This document shows positions 1 to 9,666 of a DNA stretch of 64,000 bases, one piece after another. Both the position numbers and the translations under genes were made by a program. The notes under the pieces were generated by a model. That model was not told where the DNA came from and ran no database searches. It worked only from the letters and a program-made list of their open reading frames with translations. The stretch spans positions 78,490-142,489 of the forward strand of contig JAIRVH010000043.1 in NCBI GenBank assembly GCA_031253985.1. Reading direction: 5' to 3'. How positions within the stretch are numbered: position 1 is the first letter of the stretch; each line of letters opens with the position of its first letter. Source of the stretch: Sphingobacterium sp. GTDB lineage: Bacteria > Bacteroidota > Bacteroidia > Sphingobacteriales > Sphingobacteriaceae.

Positions 1-966
1 ACTATGTGTGATTGTCGAAAAACGGAATCGGACGATGTAAGTACCACTTCTGTAAAATTTGATGGTCGATACCGGATTGAGATTACGCCCCAGCGTAGTC
101 GCCGTACCTACAATACGGTAATAAGAAATGGGATCACCCGACCAAAATTCTGTACCTACATAAGTACCGTTCATGATAGGATACACCAGCCCCGAAACAT
201 CTGGATAGCGATACACCAAGCCCGTATCGGTAACTTCCTCCGGATAGTAAGGCGACCAATTTTTGAATGTCGGGCGGTCGCCACGCTTGATGACCTCTCC
301 TTTTTTAGGATTGAAGGGCTTGCCGTTTTTATCTTCCCATTGATATACAATTTTGTTTTCTCCATCCGGCTGATGTTCTACAACAATCTCATAGTCTGTA
401 TACGGTAGAAAATTGGATTCGGCACCGTAGTCCGAACTCGTGCACGACTTAAATAATATGTCTTCCTTTTTTGCACCGATAACATTAAAATCGAGTATAT
501 TCTTAAATTTTTTCTGGCCGGCTATATTGCTTACCTCCACATCGATCGTATACTGTCCCGGGGTTACGAACTGCGTCGCCTGCGTAAACCCGACCCGACC
601 ACCGGTGGCATTGAGCATCATCGGCGGATATTTGGCCTTACCGATTTTGGCCTTCAACAGATCCAGGGTGGTATCCCGCCAGGTGATCTCCGCCAGGTAG
701 GTGGATATCTCATGCTCTTTTGAAAATTCTGTTGAGAGCTCGCCGGTTTCCTTGTTTCTTACCGCAAGCAGATTCACGGTCAGCGGGGTTGTGCTTCCAT
801 TGGCAATAATGGCATCCGTGTACACCACTGCCCCCTGATTGACCTGCAGATTCTCCACATTATAGCGTATATTTTCACTTAAATAACCTATTTGATCACT
901 CTTGCAGGAATCCAATAGCCCTAGGGATAAACCTGCTAAGCCGATTATAAAACTTCGTTTTTTCAT
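1..966 (-). CDS. Lipoprotein of SusC/D locus, partial
   Basis: The frame opens at ATG 966 and runs 322 codons to the window edge without a stop, so the C-terminus is missing. The start has a lipoprotein signal (MKKRS, hydrophobic stretch, lipobox LLDSC with Cys21), so the product should be lipid-anchored in the outer membrane. It is the fourth gene of a minus-strand series SusC, SusD, fasciclin-like lipoprotein, this gene, which suggests a surface accessory lipoprotein of that uptake locus. I do not recognise a catalytic domain; the sequence reads as beta-rich. The 79-base gap to the previous gene is compatible with one operon. Confidence 0.8.
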   Translation of the reverse strand, partial: MKKRSFIIGLAGLSLGLLDSCKSDQIGYLSENIRYNVENLQVNQGAVVYTDAIIANGSTTPLTVNLLAVRNKETGELSTEFSKEHEISTYLAEITWRDTTLDLLKAKIGKAKYPPMMLNATGGRVGFTQATQFVTPGQYTIDVEVSNIAGQKKFKNILDFNVIGAKKEDILFKSCTSSDYGAESNFLPYTDYEIVVEHQPDGENKIVYQWEDKNGKPFNPKKGEVIKRGDRPTFKNWSPYYPEEVTDTGLVYRYPDVSGLVYPIMNGTYVGTEFWSGDPISYYRIVGTATTLGRNLNPVSTIKFYRSGTYIVRFRFSTITHS

Positions 967-1045
967 CTGTTTTATTTTTTCATTTGTAATGAGCTATCCG
1001 GTTGATTCTGTATGGCAACGGAATCAATCCCGCTAGTTTCATAAT

Positions 1046-2188
1046 TTATTTGATCTTAACATTGAATACAAAAACAGCATTCAAATCACCCTTAGTTTTT
1101 GACTTGTACACGAGCGATTGTCGGACAGTGTAGGTAGTACCCACCGTTGTTTGCCCTGGATATTGCAGAATATTAAAAGTCATCGTCGGCGTTGCCAGCT
1201 CCGACACAAGGCGTGCATCGCTGCCCCAGTTACAGGTCTGCCCTTTGGCATCAAACCAGTGCCCCGGTGCATTTGCTGTGCTGTTTGAATTTAAGCTGCC
1301 ATCAGGCTGCACAGCGTAGTAAGTGATATCCTTACCCACAAGTGCCGATATTGCCCCACTCTCCACGCCATAAAAGCGTGCTAGACGTGGCAGCAGCAGG
1401 TCGACCGTCGTGCCCGTATAACCGGTAGCATCGTATTTAATGCTCAGGTCATAGGTAAAGGTTAGCGTAGAACCGGTTTCCACAATTTTAGGTCCCGTAA
1501 GGATCCGCGGCACAAAATCGCCGATAAACGTATGAGTATTGGCCAATACATTCAGCATCGTTCCTGACGCCGTTTTAATTCCGGTTGTCTGACAATATAT
1601 GCGCATATCGGCCTGATCATCTTCTTTAACGGTCACAATACCGTCGGGGCTGATCTGATCGGCCTCACCACGCACTTTGACATAGTATAAGTAATAAACA
1701 GGTTGCGAAGACCAGGCTGCTTTGGGTTGCTTTTGCCTATGATAGACAAATCCACTCAAACTGGCCGCATTGCCGATCGCGGTATAGGCTGTACTGGCCG
1801 TTTCTAAATTGTATGCTGCATCATTGTAAATATATGCCCGAACTGAATCTACAGGGATTTCATTCAGAAACTGGTCAAAAGAATACTGCGCATTTTCATC
1901 CACATACTTCACCGAGTCTGCCTTCTGTTTATAATAGCGGTTGACCGAATAATCCGACGGTGCCCAAAAGGTTTTCGCCTTGTTGATTTCATCTTTGAGT
2001 TTAAAATGGTCAATCACCAGCAGCAAGGTGTCAAACATCCCATTGGGATGAGCCGCCAAGTAATCGTAAGTAGACAGATTGACTTCGGCTACATGGAGGC
2101 CGTCATCCGTCAGATAAGCGGCCTTCTTGCAACCGATCACGGTCAGTCCAAAAGCCAGCAGCAACGCAAATCGATATAGGGTTTTCAT
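1046..2188 (-). CDS. Fasciclin-like lipoprotein
   Basis: A 380-residue protein with a lipoprotein signal ending in VIGCKK (Cys20). Residues about 40-160 resemble a fasciclin/FAS1 fold as found in Bacteroidota SusC/D loci: a 'Y-L-A-A-H-P-N-G-MFDTLL' opening followed by a 'TFWAPSD' segment that matches the FAS1 'TVFAPTN' motif. The C-terminal half is beta-rich and unassigned. The gene follows SusD by 19 bases and is probably cotranscribed. Its likely role is a surface-exposed glycan or protein contact for the SusC/D transporter; this role is inferred from context. Confidence 0.75.
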   Translation of the reverse strand: MKTLYRFALLLAFGLTVIGCKKAAYLTDDGLHVAEVNLSTYDYLAAHPNGMFDTLLLVIDHFKLKDEINKAKTFWAPSDYSVNRYYKQKADSVKYVDENAQYSFDQFLNEIPVDSVRAYIYNDAAYNLETASTAYTAIGNAASLSGFVYHRQKQPKAAWSSQPVYYLYYVKVRGEADQISPDGIVTVKEDDQADMRIYCQTTGIKTASGTMLNVLANTHTFIGDFVPRILTGPKIVETGSTLTFTYDLSIKYDATGYTGTTVDLLLPRLARFYGVESGAISALVGKDITYYAVQPDGSLNSNSTANAPGHWFDAKGQTCNWGSDARLVSELATPTMTFNILQYPGQTTVGTTYTVRQSLVYKSKTKGDLNAVFVFNVKIK

Positions 2189-2207
2189 TTTTTTCAGGTT
2201 TAGTGGT

Positions 2208-3683
2208 TTACATATTGACCGTTCCCCAGTAGGGTGTCTGATTCAGCAAAGGATTGGTTGACAACAACGATGGGTCAAATGGCCAGAGGTATTTCTTCGC
2301 ATTAAATTGTGCCTGGTTCATTTTGCTTTCCGGAAATTTATAGACATTAAAGTGTTTATACAATCGCACGAGATCATAGTAGCGATGGCCTTCCAAAAAC
2401 AGCTCGCGTGCTCTTTCACTAAAGATGGCCTCGATGAGCGGTTCCTCGTTTGTATAGGCAGGCAATCCAGCTTGCGTCCGGATTTCATTTAAAATGGTTT
2501 CTGCCGAACCTGTCTTACCGATCGCTGCCAAGCCCTCTGCCATAAGCAGCTTAATATCGGAATAGCGAAAAATGATGATGTTATTTTTAAATATCGCATT
2601 GGCATTTGACGTATTGTTTGAGAACTTCACATTTCCATATTTCGTACACAGCGCATAGTTGCCGTTATAAGCAATATCAAACACACTTTTGAAGCGCTTG
2701 TCGTTGCTATCTTTAAAGAGCGTTTTAATATAATCTTGGCTGATTCTTAAAATTGGATCTGTTAAAGACCGAAAATAAGGCCCGGCTAGCGAAAAGTATC
2801 CAATTCCCGAGTTTGTACCTTCGTTTTCCCCATTTTGGGAGATCTCAAAAATACCTTCATTGGATTTTCCCTGATAAATACTGCGGTAATTCAGACTGTC
2901 CCTTCCCACAAAAGAATACTCGCCGCTTTCCAGTACCGATTTGGCCGCCTCGATGCAGTCCGCATATTCGCCGCGCCATGCACTCAGGTGCGCCTGCAGG
3001 GCAAGCGCTGCGCCAGTATTTGCCCGCAAAGCAAAATCATTTTGGTCGATATTGCTCCATTTCAGTAAAGTCAAAGCTTTGGTTAAATCGGCCTGACTCT
3101 GATCCAGCACATCGCTCTCTTTGCTTGCAGGCAGATTTACAGCATCGATGGGCACCACAGATTCTGTTATAATCGGCACGGTACCCCATACCCTCGCCAT
3201 ATAGAAATAGGCAAATGCACGCACAAAGTATGCTTCGCCGATATAATAATCCCTGGTCGATACATTGTCAAAGGCATTTTCATCCATTTTAGGGAGCTTT
3301 TGGATCACGCGGTTGGCCTGGTCTATGGCCTGATAGAAGACATCATAGCGCCGCAGCTGATACGCGGGCCGCCAAGTTTCCGAAGCTGCTACAGCCGTGT
3401 TGAGCTGCATATTGACAATCGGATTAAAGTCTGCGTTGGTCGACGAAGTAACTTCGTCCGTGAGCAAATCGCCATAGGCATAGTAAGCCATACCATTGGC
3501 TTGGTTTAGGGCCTTTCGCAGCAGCGCATACATGGCGTTGGTAGCGCTATTGGCATCTTCCTGCGTTTTCCAGAAGTTCTCGTCGGTTGCCGAACTGACA
3601 GGCTCAATGTCCAGAAACTTGGAGCATCCTGAAGCGAGATACATGAAAGCACTCAGCATTAAAAACAATATTTTTCTTTTCAT
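2208..3683 (-). CDS. SusD/RagB-family outer-membrane lipoprotein
   Basis: A 491-residue lipoprotein (signal ending LASGCSKFLDIEP, Cys20) with the SusD layout: the N-terminal 'FLDIEPVSSATDENFWKTQEDA' type segment, helical TPR-like repeats, and the C-terminal RagB signature 'ERARELFLEGHRYYDLVR' near residue 430. SusD proteins cap a SusC transporter and bind the substrate at the cell surface. The gene lies 45 bases after a SusC gene, the usual pair order. The substrate cannot be read from sequence, since no glycoside hydrolase lies nearby. Confidence 0.95.
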   Translation of the reverse strand: MKRKILFLMLSAFMYLASGCSKFLDIEPVSSATDENFWKTQEDANSATNAMYALLRKALNQANGMAYYAYGDLLTDEVTSSTNADFNPIVNMQLNTAVAASETWRPAYQLRRYDVFYQAIDQANRVIQKLPKMDENAFDNVSTRDYYIGEAYFVRAFAYFYMARVWGTVPIITESVVPIDAVNLPASKESDVLDQSQADLTKALTLLKWSNIDQNDFALRANTGAALALQAHLSAWRGEYADCIEAAKSVLESGEYSFVGRDSLNYRSIYQGKSNEGIFEISQNGENEGTNSGIGYFSLAGPYFRSLTDPILRISQDYIKTLFKDSNDKRFKSVFDIAYNGNYALCTKYGNVKFSNNTSNANAIFKNNIIIFRYSDIKLLMAEGLAAIGKTGSAETILNEIRTQAGLPAYTNEEPLIEAIFSERARELFLEGHRYYDLVRLYKHFNVYKFPESKMNQAQFNAKKYLWPFDPSLLSTNPLLNQTPYWGTVNM

Positions 3684-3728
3684 CTCTAAATAATTTTAAG
3701 CCACCGTTATGCGATGGAACTGACATGA

Positions 3729-6700
3729 TTAAAAGGTAACATCCAAGCCTATTGTCCATTTCTTGGGTATCGGATATCCGTTACCCGTTGAATAACCATT
3801 GGCTTCCACTGCTTCAGGGTCCGGCACAGAAGACCAGGACTTGACAGCCACATTATCCACCACCCCATAAACGCGGAGCATTTTCAACTTAAGTTTCTTA
3901 ATCATGGCCTGCGGGAATGTGTAGCTCAGCTGAATATTTTTCAGGCGCACAAAACTGGCATTTTCGACAAACGTGCTGTTGGCGATGTGCCAATTGTCTA
4001 CCGTATTGCGAAACAAAGTCGGGTATTTGGTCTGATCGCCGTCTTTCATCCAGAAGTCGCTGGGCTTAAAATCGCCTGCAATAGCCGAATTGGTCCCCCA
4101 GGTCGAATACAGGGCAGATGAACCGGCATCCTGTAATTTATCCGACAGGTAACCGTTCCACAAGGAGCGTCCAAAGACAAAACTCACGAGTGTGGATAAG
4201 CTAAAATTCTTGTAGGAAAACTGGTTAATAAATCCGCCTACGAGGTCGGGATTTGGGTTACCCATATCAATTTTATCGTTGTAATCGATCACATAATCCC
4301 CGTTGACATCCCGGCGGCGCGGATCGCCAGCCTGATATAAATTCCCCCTAAAATGCGTCAGTCTTTTTCCTGTCAAAGGATCCACAGGTACATCTGCATT
4401 GGTTGCATATACCCCGTCGGTGTCCCATACTTTGAACGGAAAAATAGGCTGGCCAACATTCAGGGCACGCTGCATCCACACATCACCCACCTGTATTTCC
4501 TTTCCGCCGTCAGGCAGGCTGGTGACATAATTTTTATTGTAAGCGATATTGAAATTGGTCGTCCACTGGAATGCCGACGAAGGAGCCATATTTCGGGAGA
4601 TCAACGTCATTTCAACACCACTGTTTCGCACACTGATAAAATTGTTGGAGACGGTGCTATATCCGGAAGTAGCTGGCATGGTCAGGTTGTATACCAACTC
4701 TTTGGAGTCACGCACATAAAAATCGGCTGTCACGGTAACTCTGTCGTGCAGCAGATTCATATCGAATCCGGCATTAAACTGCGGCGAGCGCTCCCATCGG
4801 ATCGTCGGCGATGTTGCTGCCGCCGCATAATCAGGAGATACCGTCGGTTTACCGTTATACGAGAGTACCGAACCCGCAATACCATTTTCCAGCACCGATC
4901 CTGCATAAGATGCATCAAAGGTCAAACCCGTGTAGCGTGCGTAGTACGAACCCGGATCGCGTCCCGTAATACCATAGCTACCCCTTATTTTGAAAAAGGA
5001 TATGGCATTTTTGGCTCCCTGGAAGAATGGTTCTTCCGAAAGTACCCATCCGGCAGATATGGACGGGAAAATACCCCAGCGGTTGTCCTTGCTGTAACGC
5101 GACGAGGCATCCATCCGATAACTTGCAGAAAGCAGGTATTTGTCTTTATAATCGTATCCAAAACGTCCGAATACCGATACGCGCGAGCGCTCACTGATGG
5201 AAGTCGTCGCATAGAGATCCGGCCCGGAAGGGATACCGGTTACGGTTTTTACATAAGTTCCATTATCGTTATAGCCGGTCATCCTGCTATTATTGGACGT
5301 ATTGCGTTCGATACCGGTTCCCAAAACGGCAGTGAAATTATGGGTGTTGCGAATGCTCTTGATGTAGTTAAAATAGGTTTCCCATTCCCAGCGCTTATTT
5401 TGGTTCGTCCAGTTCTGTGCAAAGTTTCTGTAGCCTGTAAGCAGTACGGGACGAAAGAGGTCGCGCGTATTGTTATTGACATTAAACGAAAACTGCGAAC
5501 GTAGGGTCAGGCCGTTGATCAGAAACTTTTTAAGTGTTCCGGCGAAATTTCCATTCAGGCTGAAGGAGTTATCGCGGTCCATCATGCCATCGTAGCGCCC
5601 CGTATAGATCTGTTGGTCTACGTCCGTAATCTTATAGAAAGAAGAAGGAAATCCCCAGGTATTAAATGGATATTTCGAATCGTCCCCCGAACCATGTTTT
5701 GCTTTTGTAAAACCCGCGAACAAGTTGGTCTCAAACTGGAAATTGTCGGTGGGATTGGCCTGCAACATCAGGCGTGGTGTGAGGTTTTCATTTTCAAACC
5801 CCATCATGACCCCCTGCTCATAATAACGCTGTGCCGAGAAACGGTATAAAAATTTCTCCATGGTAGCGCCGATACTCACATTGACATTGTTGATATTGGC
5901 CGACTGCAGAAAAAGGCCCTGCCAATCGGTATTGTTGTTAAAGGCCGGATTTAAACTATCCGTCAACATCGGGCTGATGGAGCCATTGTTGAACCAGTCG
6001 TACGATCCACCCTGATAGAGCAGATTCATTTTCAGCCGGCGCTCGGCTGCTCCGACGGTAATGGGTTTCATGGCCGGACGGCTTGAAACCCCGTTGTAAG
6101 CCGAGATCCGTATTTCGGGTTTTCCCTGTGCGGGACGTTTGGTTTTGATAATAATTACCCCATTTGCGGCACGCGCACCATAAATGGCCGATGCCGAAGC
6201 ATCTTTGAGGATATCGACCGATTCGATGTCGTTGGGATTAATGGCCTGCAAAGGACTCGCATTGCCATAAGCGGCCTGTATATCACTTACGTCATAGATA
6301 ATATTGTCGATCACATACAAGGGAGCCTGCAGCTGGTTATCTGCTAAGCCCAGGTTGCTCGTTCCGCGGATGTTGACAATGTTATTGGTACCAGGTTCGC
6401 CTGAGGTACTCAACACCGTCAGACCAGCTACGCGTCCCTGCAACATGGCATCGAAGGTTGCATAAGGTGTATTTTCAAAATCCTTCCCTTTTACGGTAGA
6501 AATGGCTCCTGTTGTCTTCCGGCGCTGCACATCCTGATAGCCCATCACCACCACCTCATCGAGCCCGGTTCCATCTTCTTTCATGGTGATCTGAAGAGAA
6601 TTGTCGCCATCACGCAGTTGTTTCTCCTGCCGCACATAACCGACGGAACTAAAAATCAAGGTTGGATTTGCCGATTTAAGCTGTAGGCTGAATTTTCCAT

Positions 6701-6893
6701 CCGCATCCGTTTTGGTCGCATTCCGGATGCCTTTCTCTAAAACACTCAGATCAGACAAAGGCATCCCCTTTTCGTCTTTAACGATCCCTGTGACCGTTCT
6801 CTGTTGTTGCGCATAAAGCTGTTGACATACGAACAGCAGCAGCATAAAAATACCCGTTAAGCATTTTTTTGGAAGATTTTCATACATAGTCAT
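3729..6893 (-). CDS. SusC/RagA TonB-dependent outer-membrane transporter
   Basis: A 1054-residue receptor. After a signal peptide (to about residue 28) comes a carboxypeptidase-regulatory-like domain (about 33-110), then the plug with 'DEVVVMGYQDVQRRKTTGAI' and 'NIRGTSN', then a 22-strand-type barrel ending in the aromatic residue of 'GLDVTF'. It imports a large substrate with TonB energy together with the adjacent SusD. No FecI/FecR sigma pair is next to it; an AraC regulator (7245-8108) lies upstream on the same strand and is the best candidate regulator. The start could also be the second Met at residue 3. Confidence 0.95.
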   Translation of the reverse strand: MTMYENLPKKCLTGIFMLLLFVCQQLYAQQQRTVTGIVKDEKGMPLSDLSVLEKGIRNATKTDADGKFSLQLKSANPTLIFSSVGYVRQEKQLRDGDNSLQITMKEDGTGLDEVVVMGYQDVQRRKTTGAISTVKGKDFENTPYATFDAMLQGRVAGLTVLSTSGEPGTNNIVNIRGTSNLGLADNQLQAPLYVIDNIIYDVSDIQAAYGNASPLQAINPNDIESVDILKDASASAIYGARAANGVIIIKTKRPAQGKPEIRISAYNGVSSRPAMKPITVGAAERRLKMNLLYQGGSYDWFNNGSISPMLTDSLNPAFNNNTDWQGLFLQSANINNVNVSIGATMEKFLYRFSAQRYYEQGVMMGFENENLTPRLMLQANPTDNFQFETNLFAGFTKAKHGSGDDSKYPFNTWGFPSSFYKITDVDQQIYTGRYDGMMDRDNSFSLNGNFAGTLKKFLINGLTLRSQFSFNVNNNTRDLFRPVLLTGYRNFAQNWTNQNKRWEWETYFNYIKSIRNTHNFTAVLGTGIERNTSNNSRMTGYNDNGTYVKTVTGIPSGPDLYATTSISERSRVSVFGRFGYDYKDKYLLSASYRMDASSRYSKDNRWGIFPSISAGWVLSEEPFFQGAKNAISFFKIRGSYGITGRDPGSYYARYTGLTFDASYAGSVLENGIAGSVLSYNGKPTVSPDYAAAATSPTIRWERSPQFNAGFDMNLLHDRVTVTADFYVRDSKELVYNLTMPATSGYSTVSNNFISVRNSGVEMTLISRNMAPSSAFQWTTNFNIAYNKNYVTSLPDGGKEIQVGDVWMQRALNVGQPIFPFKVWDTDGVYATNADVPVDPLTGKRLTHFRGNLYQAGDPRRRDVNGDYVIDYNDKIDMGNPNPDLVGGFINQFSYKNFSLSTLVSFVFGRSLWNGYLSDKLQDAGSSALYSTWGTNSAIAGDFKPSDFWMKDGDQTKYPTLFRNTVDNWHIANSTFVENASFVRLKNIQLSYTFPQAMIKKLKLKMLRVYGVVDNVAVKSWSSVPDPEAVEANGYSTGNGYPIPKKWTIGLDVTF

Positions 6894-7133
6894 AATTTCG
6901 TTAAGCAGGTGTTCAGCATACTGTCAGCCACACATTTATCCGGTCGGATAACCGCGTTTGCTTTCGCAAAAAAAGCTGCAACAGCATGTTAAAAAAATTG
7001 ATTAGTTCTTCTTTCTGTAACAAAAATAGCGCTTCGAAACAGCGGTTTTCGGTCAGATCTTACCCACTCATTCTAGCATTTTAACAAAAGAAAAAGAAGT
7101 ATCCGGGCGAGGTATAGGATTGCAAAAAATGGC

Positions 7134-7198
7134 ATAAAAAGCTACTCCGTCTAACCCTAACAATGGTATTGAGCTGTTCGGGTGAGACGGAGTAGCTT
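7134..7198 (-). terminator. Intrinsic terminator of AraC gene
   Basis: Arms AAGCTACTCCGTCT (7139-7152) and AGACGGAGTAGCTT (7185-7198) are perfect complements with a 32-base loop that can itself pair (ACCC/GGGT). On the minus strand the stem is followed by a T-run. It lies 46 bases past the AraC stop codon. The rest of the 6894-7244 gap shows only AT-rich DNA that should hold the SusC promoter. Confidence 0.8.
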
Positions 7199-7244
7199 AA
7201 GAGCTGAAATAACGCTGGAAAATGAGGAAACTTCTGAAAAACCG

Positions 7245-8108
7245 CTAATCGTATAGATAGTTCCTATAGTTCCGGACATATATCTTAGGTGATATGCCCA
7301 GGATGCTCCGAAAAACACGATTAAAATTAGTGATGCTATTAAAGCCAGCATCATAGGCGATTAAAGAGATCGAATCGTGCCTGCCCAGCCCCAATAATTT
7401 ACAGGCTTCGCGGATACGCAACTCATTCAAGTAGGCGACAAATGTTTTTCCTGTACAATTTTTAAAGTAGCGGCAGAAGGCATGCGGCGTAAGATTTGCC
7501 TTTTCAGCGATTTCATCCAAACTGATATTCTCTTTAAAATGCTCTTCCAAAAATTTGCATAACTTCTCGATGCGGAAAGGTTTGCTGATCTCCTTCTTGG
7601 GCAATCTTATACCGGAAAGAGGCTCCAATTCGGCGAATTCTCTGCTGAGTGACTTTAACAGATAGAAGAAATTTACGAGCTGATCCAGGAAGTCAGACTT
7701 TTGCAGTATTTCAATATGATAACATACCTGTCCCTGAAGTTTGGGCGGAACCTTAAATCCCCGCTGGCAATTATTCACAAAATCAAGCAGGTTTCTTAGT
7801 TCGGGCATCGTTGCCATAGTAGACAAAGCTCCTTTGGTACTAAAAAATAAAGAAACCGAGCGCACACATTCGCCTGCAATGAAACTTTTAAAGACGTGAG
7901 CCTGATTTGTTCCCAGGAGAAAAATGTCTCCGGGCTGAAATTCATGTACATTGTCGTCAACGAGTAGCTGGCCGATACCTTCTTTAATCCATATTAATTG
8001 ATATTCCTCATGACGATGCATATACGGATAGAACTTATCCAGTACATCTTCCTGAATATAGATAGATTTATCCTGAGGGGCAGGAACTTTAAACTGAACT
8101 GGCTTCAT
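7245..8108 (-). CDS. AraC-family regulator with cupin sensor
   Basis: A 287-residue protein. Residues 1-150 form a cupin-type sensor ('YPYMHRHEEYQLIWI', 'FQPGDIFLLG'). Residues 185-287 carry the AraC double HTH ('NISLDEIAEKANLTPHAFCRYFKNCTG' type first HTH; 'ISLIAYDAGFNSITNFNRVFR' type second HTH). It is encoded upstream of and in the same direction as the SusC/SusD locus, so it probably activates that locus in response to a small ligand. It ends at a strong terminator and so has its own transcript. Confidence 0.9.
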   Translation of the reverse strand: MKPVQFKVPAPQDKSIYIQEDVLDKFYPYMHRHEEYQLIWIKEGIGQLLVDDNVHEFQPGDIFLLGTNQAHVFKSFIAGECVRSVSLFFSTKGALSTMATMPELRNLLDFVNNCQRGFKVPPKLQGQVCYHIEILQKSDFLDQLVNFFYLLKSLSREFAELEPLSGIRLPKKEISKPFRIEKLCKFLEEHFKENISLDEIAEKANLTPHAFCRYFKNCTGKTFVAYLNELRIREACKLLGLGRHDSISLIAYDAGFNSITNFNRVFRSILGISPKIYVRNYRNYLYD

Positions 8109-8356
8109 AACAATTTAGATTTAAATAAATGTCAATATGACATTAAATATACATAAGCCAATTTATTGCTGCAATGCTTAAATAAAAGAGGTTAAAATAA
8201 GGTGATGTTAGGTTATTATATGCACATATTTGAATGAAACCCAAATAGATATCATCTTTTTTACGTCATTATGAGCTTCGTAAAACCAAAAATCGCACAT
8301 ATCGATTTTAAAATCCCCACCCCGAACGGGTATAAAAAACACATAAAATACATAAT

Positions 8357-8376
8357 TTATACCCGATATGGTATAA
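8357..8376. promoter_or_regulatory. Palindromic operator of hipB-like gene
   Basis: TTATACC-CGATAT-GGTATAA is a perfect inverted repeat, 43 bases ahead of the HTH gene at 8419. Half-sites recur on both sides: CGGGTATAAA near 8325 and GGGTATAA at 8408-8415, right before the ATG. Three spaced sites fit autorepression by a HipB-type protein, which usually binds TATCC-N8-GGATA-like palindromes. The rest of 8109-8418 is AT-rich promoter DNA. Confidence 0.6.
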
Positions 8377-8418
8377 TTTAACAATATTTACTATATTTAT
8401 ATCAGAAAGGGTATAATT

Positions 8419-8622
8419 ATGGATTCACTACGAGTGTTTGTAAAACAGAAACGGAAAGAATTGAAGCTAACACAGGAAGACTTAGCTGATAACGCTGGAG
8501 TCGGCTTACGGTTTGTGCGGGATCTCGAGCAAGGAAAAAAAACGTTACGTTTAGATAAGGTAAACGACATATTAGCGTTATTCGGCAAAGAAGTTGGTGT
8601 AATTGATCAAATTAGAGAGTGA
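8419..8622 (+). CDS. HipB-like XRE antitoxin/repressor
   Basis: A 67-residue single HTH_3 domain ('KELKLTQEDLADNAGVGLRF' then 'ERDLEQGKKTL'-like: VRDLEQGKKTLR). Length and sequence fit the HipB/Y4mF antitoxin group of hipBA modules. Its stop TGA overlaps the ATG of a broken hipA (8622), the usual hipBA coupling. With hipA destroyed it is an orphan antitoxin or repressor. GGTATAA palindromes upstream suggest it controls its own promoter. Confidence 0.85.
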   Translation: MDSLRVFVKQKRKELKLTQEDLADNAGVGLRFVRDLEQGKKTLRLDKVNDILALFGKEVGVIDQIRE

Positions 8623-8817
8623 TGGCGCGCGAAGCAAAAATATATTTTCATGATGATTTAGCGGGATATCTCATTGAGACTGATCATGGTCAGAGACAAT
8701 ATTTATAAAGACTTCAGGAGAAATGCTGATAAAGTTAAAGAATTGATTGATCACAGCTTTCTAACAGATGATTTCAAGGAAAAATATGTTCAAATTGTCC
8801 ACACTAAATTAAAATAA
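8622..8817 (+). pseudogene. hipA remnant with internal deletion
   Basis: The first 28 codons (8622-8708) read MAREAKIYFHDDLAGYLIET and stop at TAA; this matches the HipA N-terminus ('YFNGELAGTLEET'-like). From about 8698 another frame reads NIYKDFRRNADKVKELIDHS and on to a stop at 8815-8817, which matches the end of HipA proteins ('ELIDRSFLSEELKEKY'-like). More than 300 codons of kinase core are missing between them. The toxin is therefore dead and only both termini remain. Confidence 0.75.
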
Positions 8818-9161
8818 ATCGAACTATAGAAAAGAATTTAGTGATCAGTCTATTCGGATTTCTGACGGATGGAAAAACGAAAAGAATGGACCTTTTATTA
8901 AATTAAGGTTAATAGATGCTTTAGCGCTATAAATCCTTGTTATCAAAACTTTAATCTTACTATCATAATCGAGCCAACTATCCTAAAAAAGAAAAGAACT
9001 GCAATTTGACTGCAACCTGGAAACAAGGATGATAGCTCTTCAAGCTAGGGTGCATCCTAGTGACCGTAATTTCTGATTAAATTCTCCAGCACCTTATTGT
9101 TCAAAGCTGTGGAATACCTGACTTTCAATCGTATTCTACAACGAATTCATACACTTTTTAT
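8818..9161. other. Intergenic region, no clear gene
   Basis: No supported gene. One frame (about 8821-8931) reads 36 codons ending in a plausible protein tail (GPFIKLRLIDALAL then stop) without a credible start; it may be the eroded end of another lost gene next to the hipA remnant. Confidence 0.4.
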
Positions 9162-9602
9162 TTAATCATACATAGGTTGGCTTTCATTCTGCGCAATTCT
9201 TAAAGTTCCATCCGTTTTCTTATTTAAACCGACATAAATACCACGCCTTGGGTTTATATCAAATTTAATATTTTCATTATTCAGCAGAATAGAAATATGA
9301 ACTAAACTATCTTTAATTGGTATAGAAATAGTATTGTCTTGAACTTTTACTATATATTTTCCCTCGCGGTTATAAATATAGATTGCGGTGTTTGTTACTC
9401 CGTCTGAAAAACTACTATTTAATGAATCTTTTTCCAGTATTTTCTTGTCATTTATCCATAAATCAAGCAGATCATTTTGAAAAAAATCTTCAAACACTAT
9501 TCGAAGATATAGCTTATCTTCGGCATTGAAGGAGGAGTTTCTTCTATCATTATTGCAGGAAAGTAAAAGCGTTAAAAAAACAAATATTCCAAGATATTTC
9601 AT
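9162..9602 (-). CDS. Hypothetical lipoprotein
   Basis: About 146 residues from the ATG at 9602, chosen because it gives a clean lipoprotein signal (MKYLGIFVFLTLLLSCNND); an upstream Met at 9632 would add ten residues ahead of it. The mature part is beta-rich with no motif I recognise. A second small lipoprotein gene lies 64 bases upstream on the same strand, so the two may be cotranscribed. Confidence 0.7.
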   Translation of the reverse strand: MKYLGIFVFLTLLLSCNNDRRNSSFNAEDKLYLRIVFEDFFQNDLLDLWINDKKILEKDSLNSSFSDGVTNTAIYIYNREGKYIVKVQDNTISIPIKDSLVHISILLNNENIKFDINPRRGIYVGLNKKTDGTLRIAQNESQPMYD

Positions 9603-9666
9603 GCATCTATTTATCTCAATTAAGCTGTACATTTTTCAATCCTTTTTAGCATTTCCATTAGTTGTT

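Noticed and set aside
4353..5504. 383-codon plus-strand ORF inside the SusC gene
   Set aside because: It is antisense to a clearly conserved SusC reading frame and resembles no protein.
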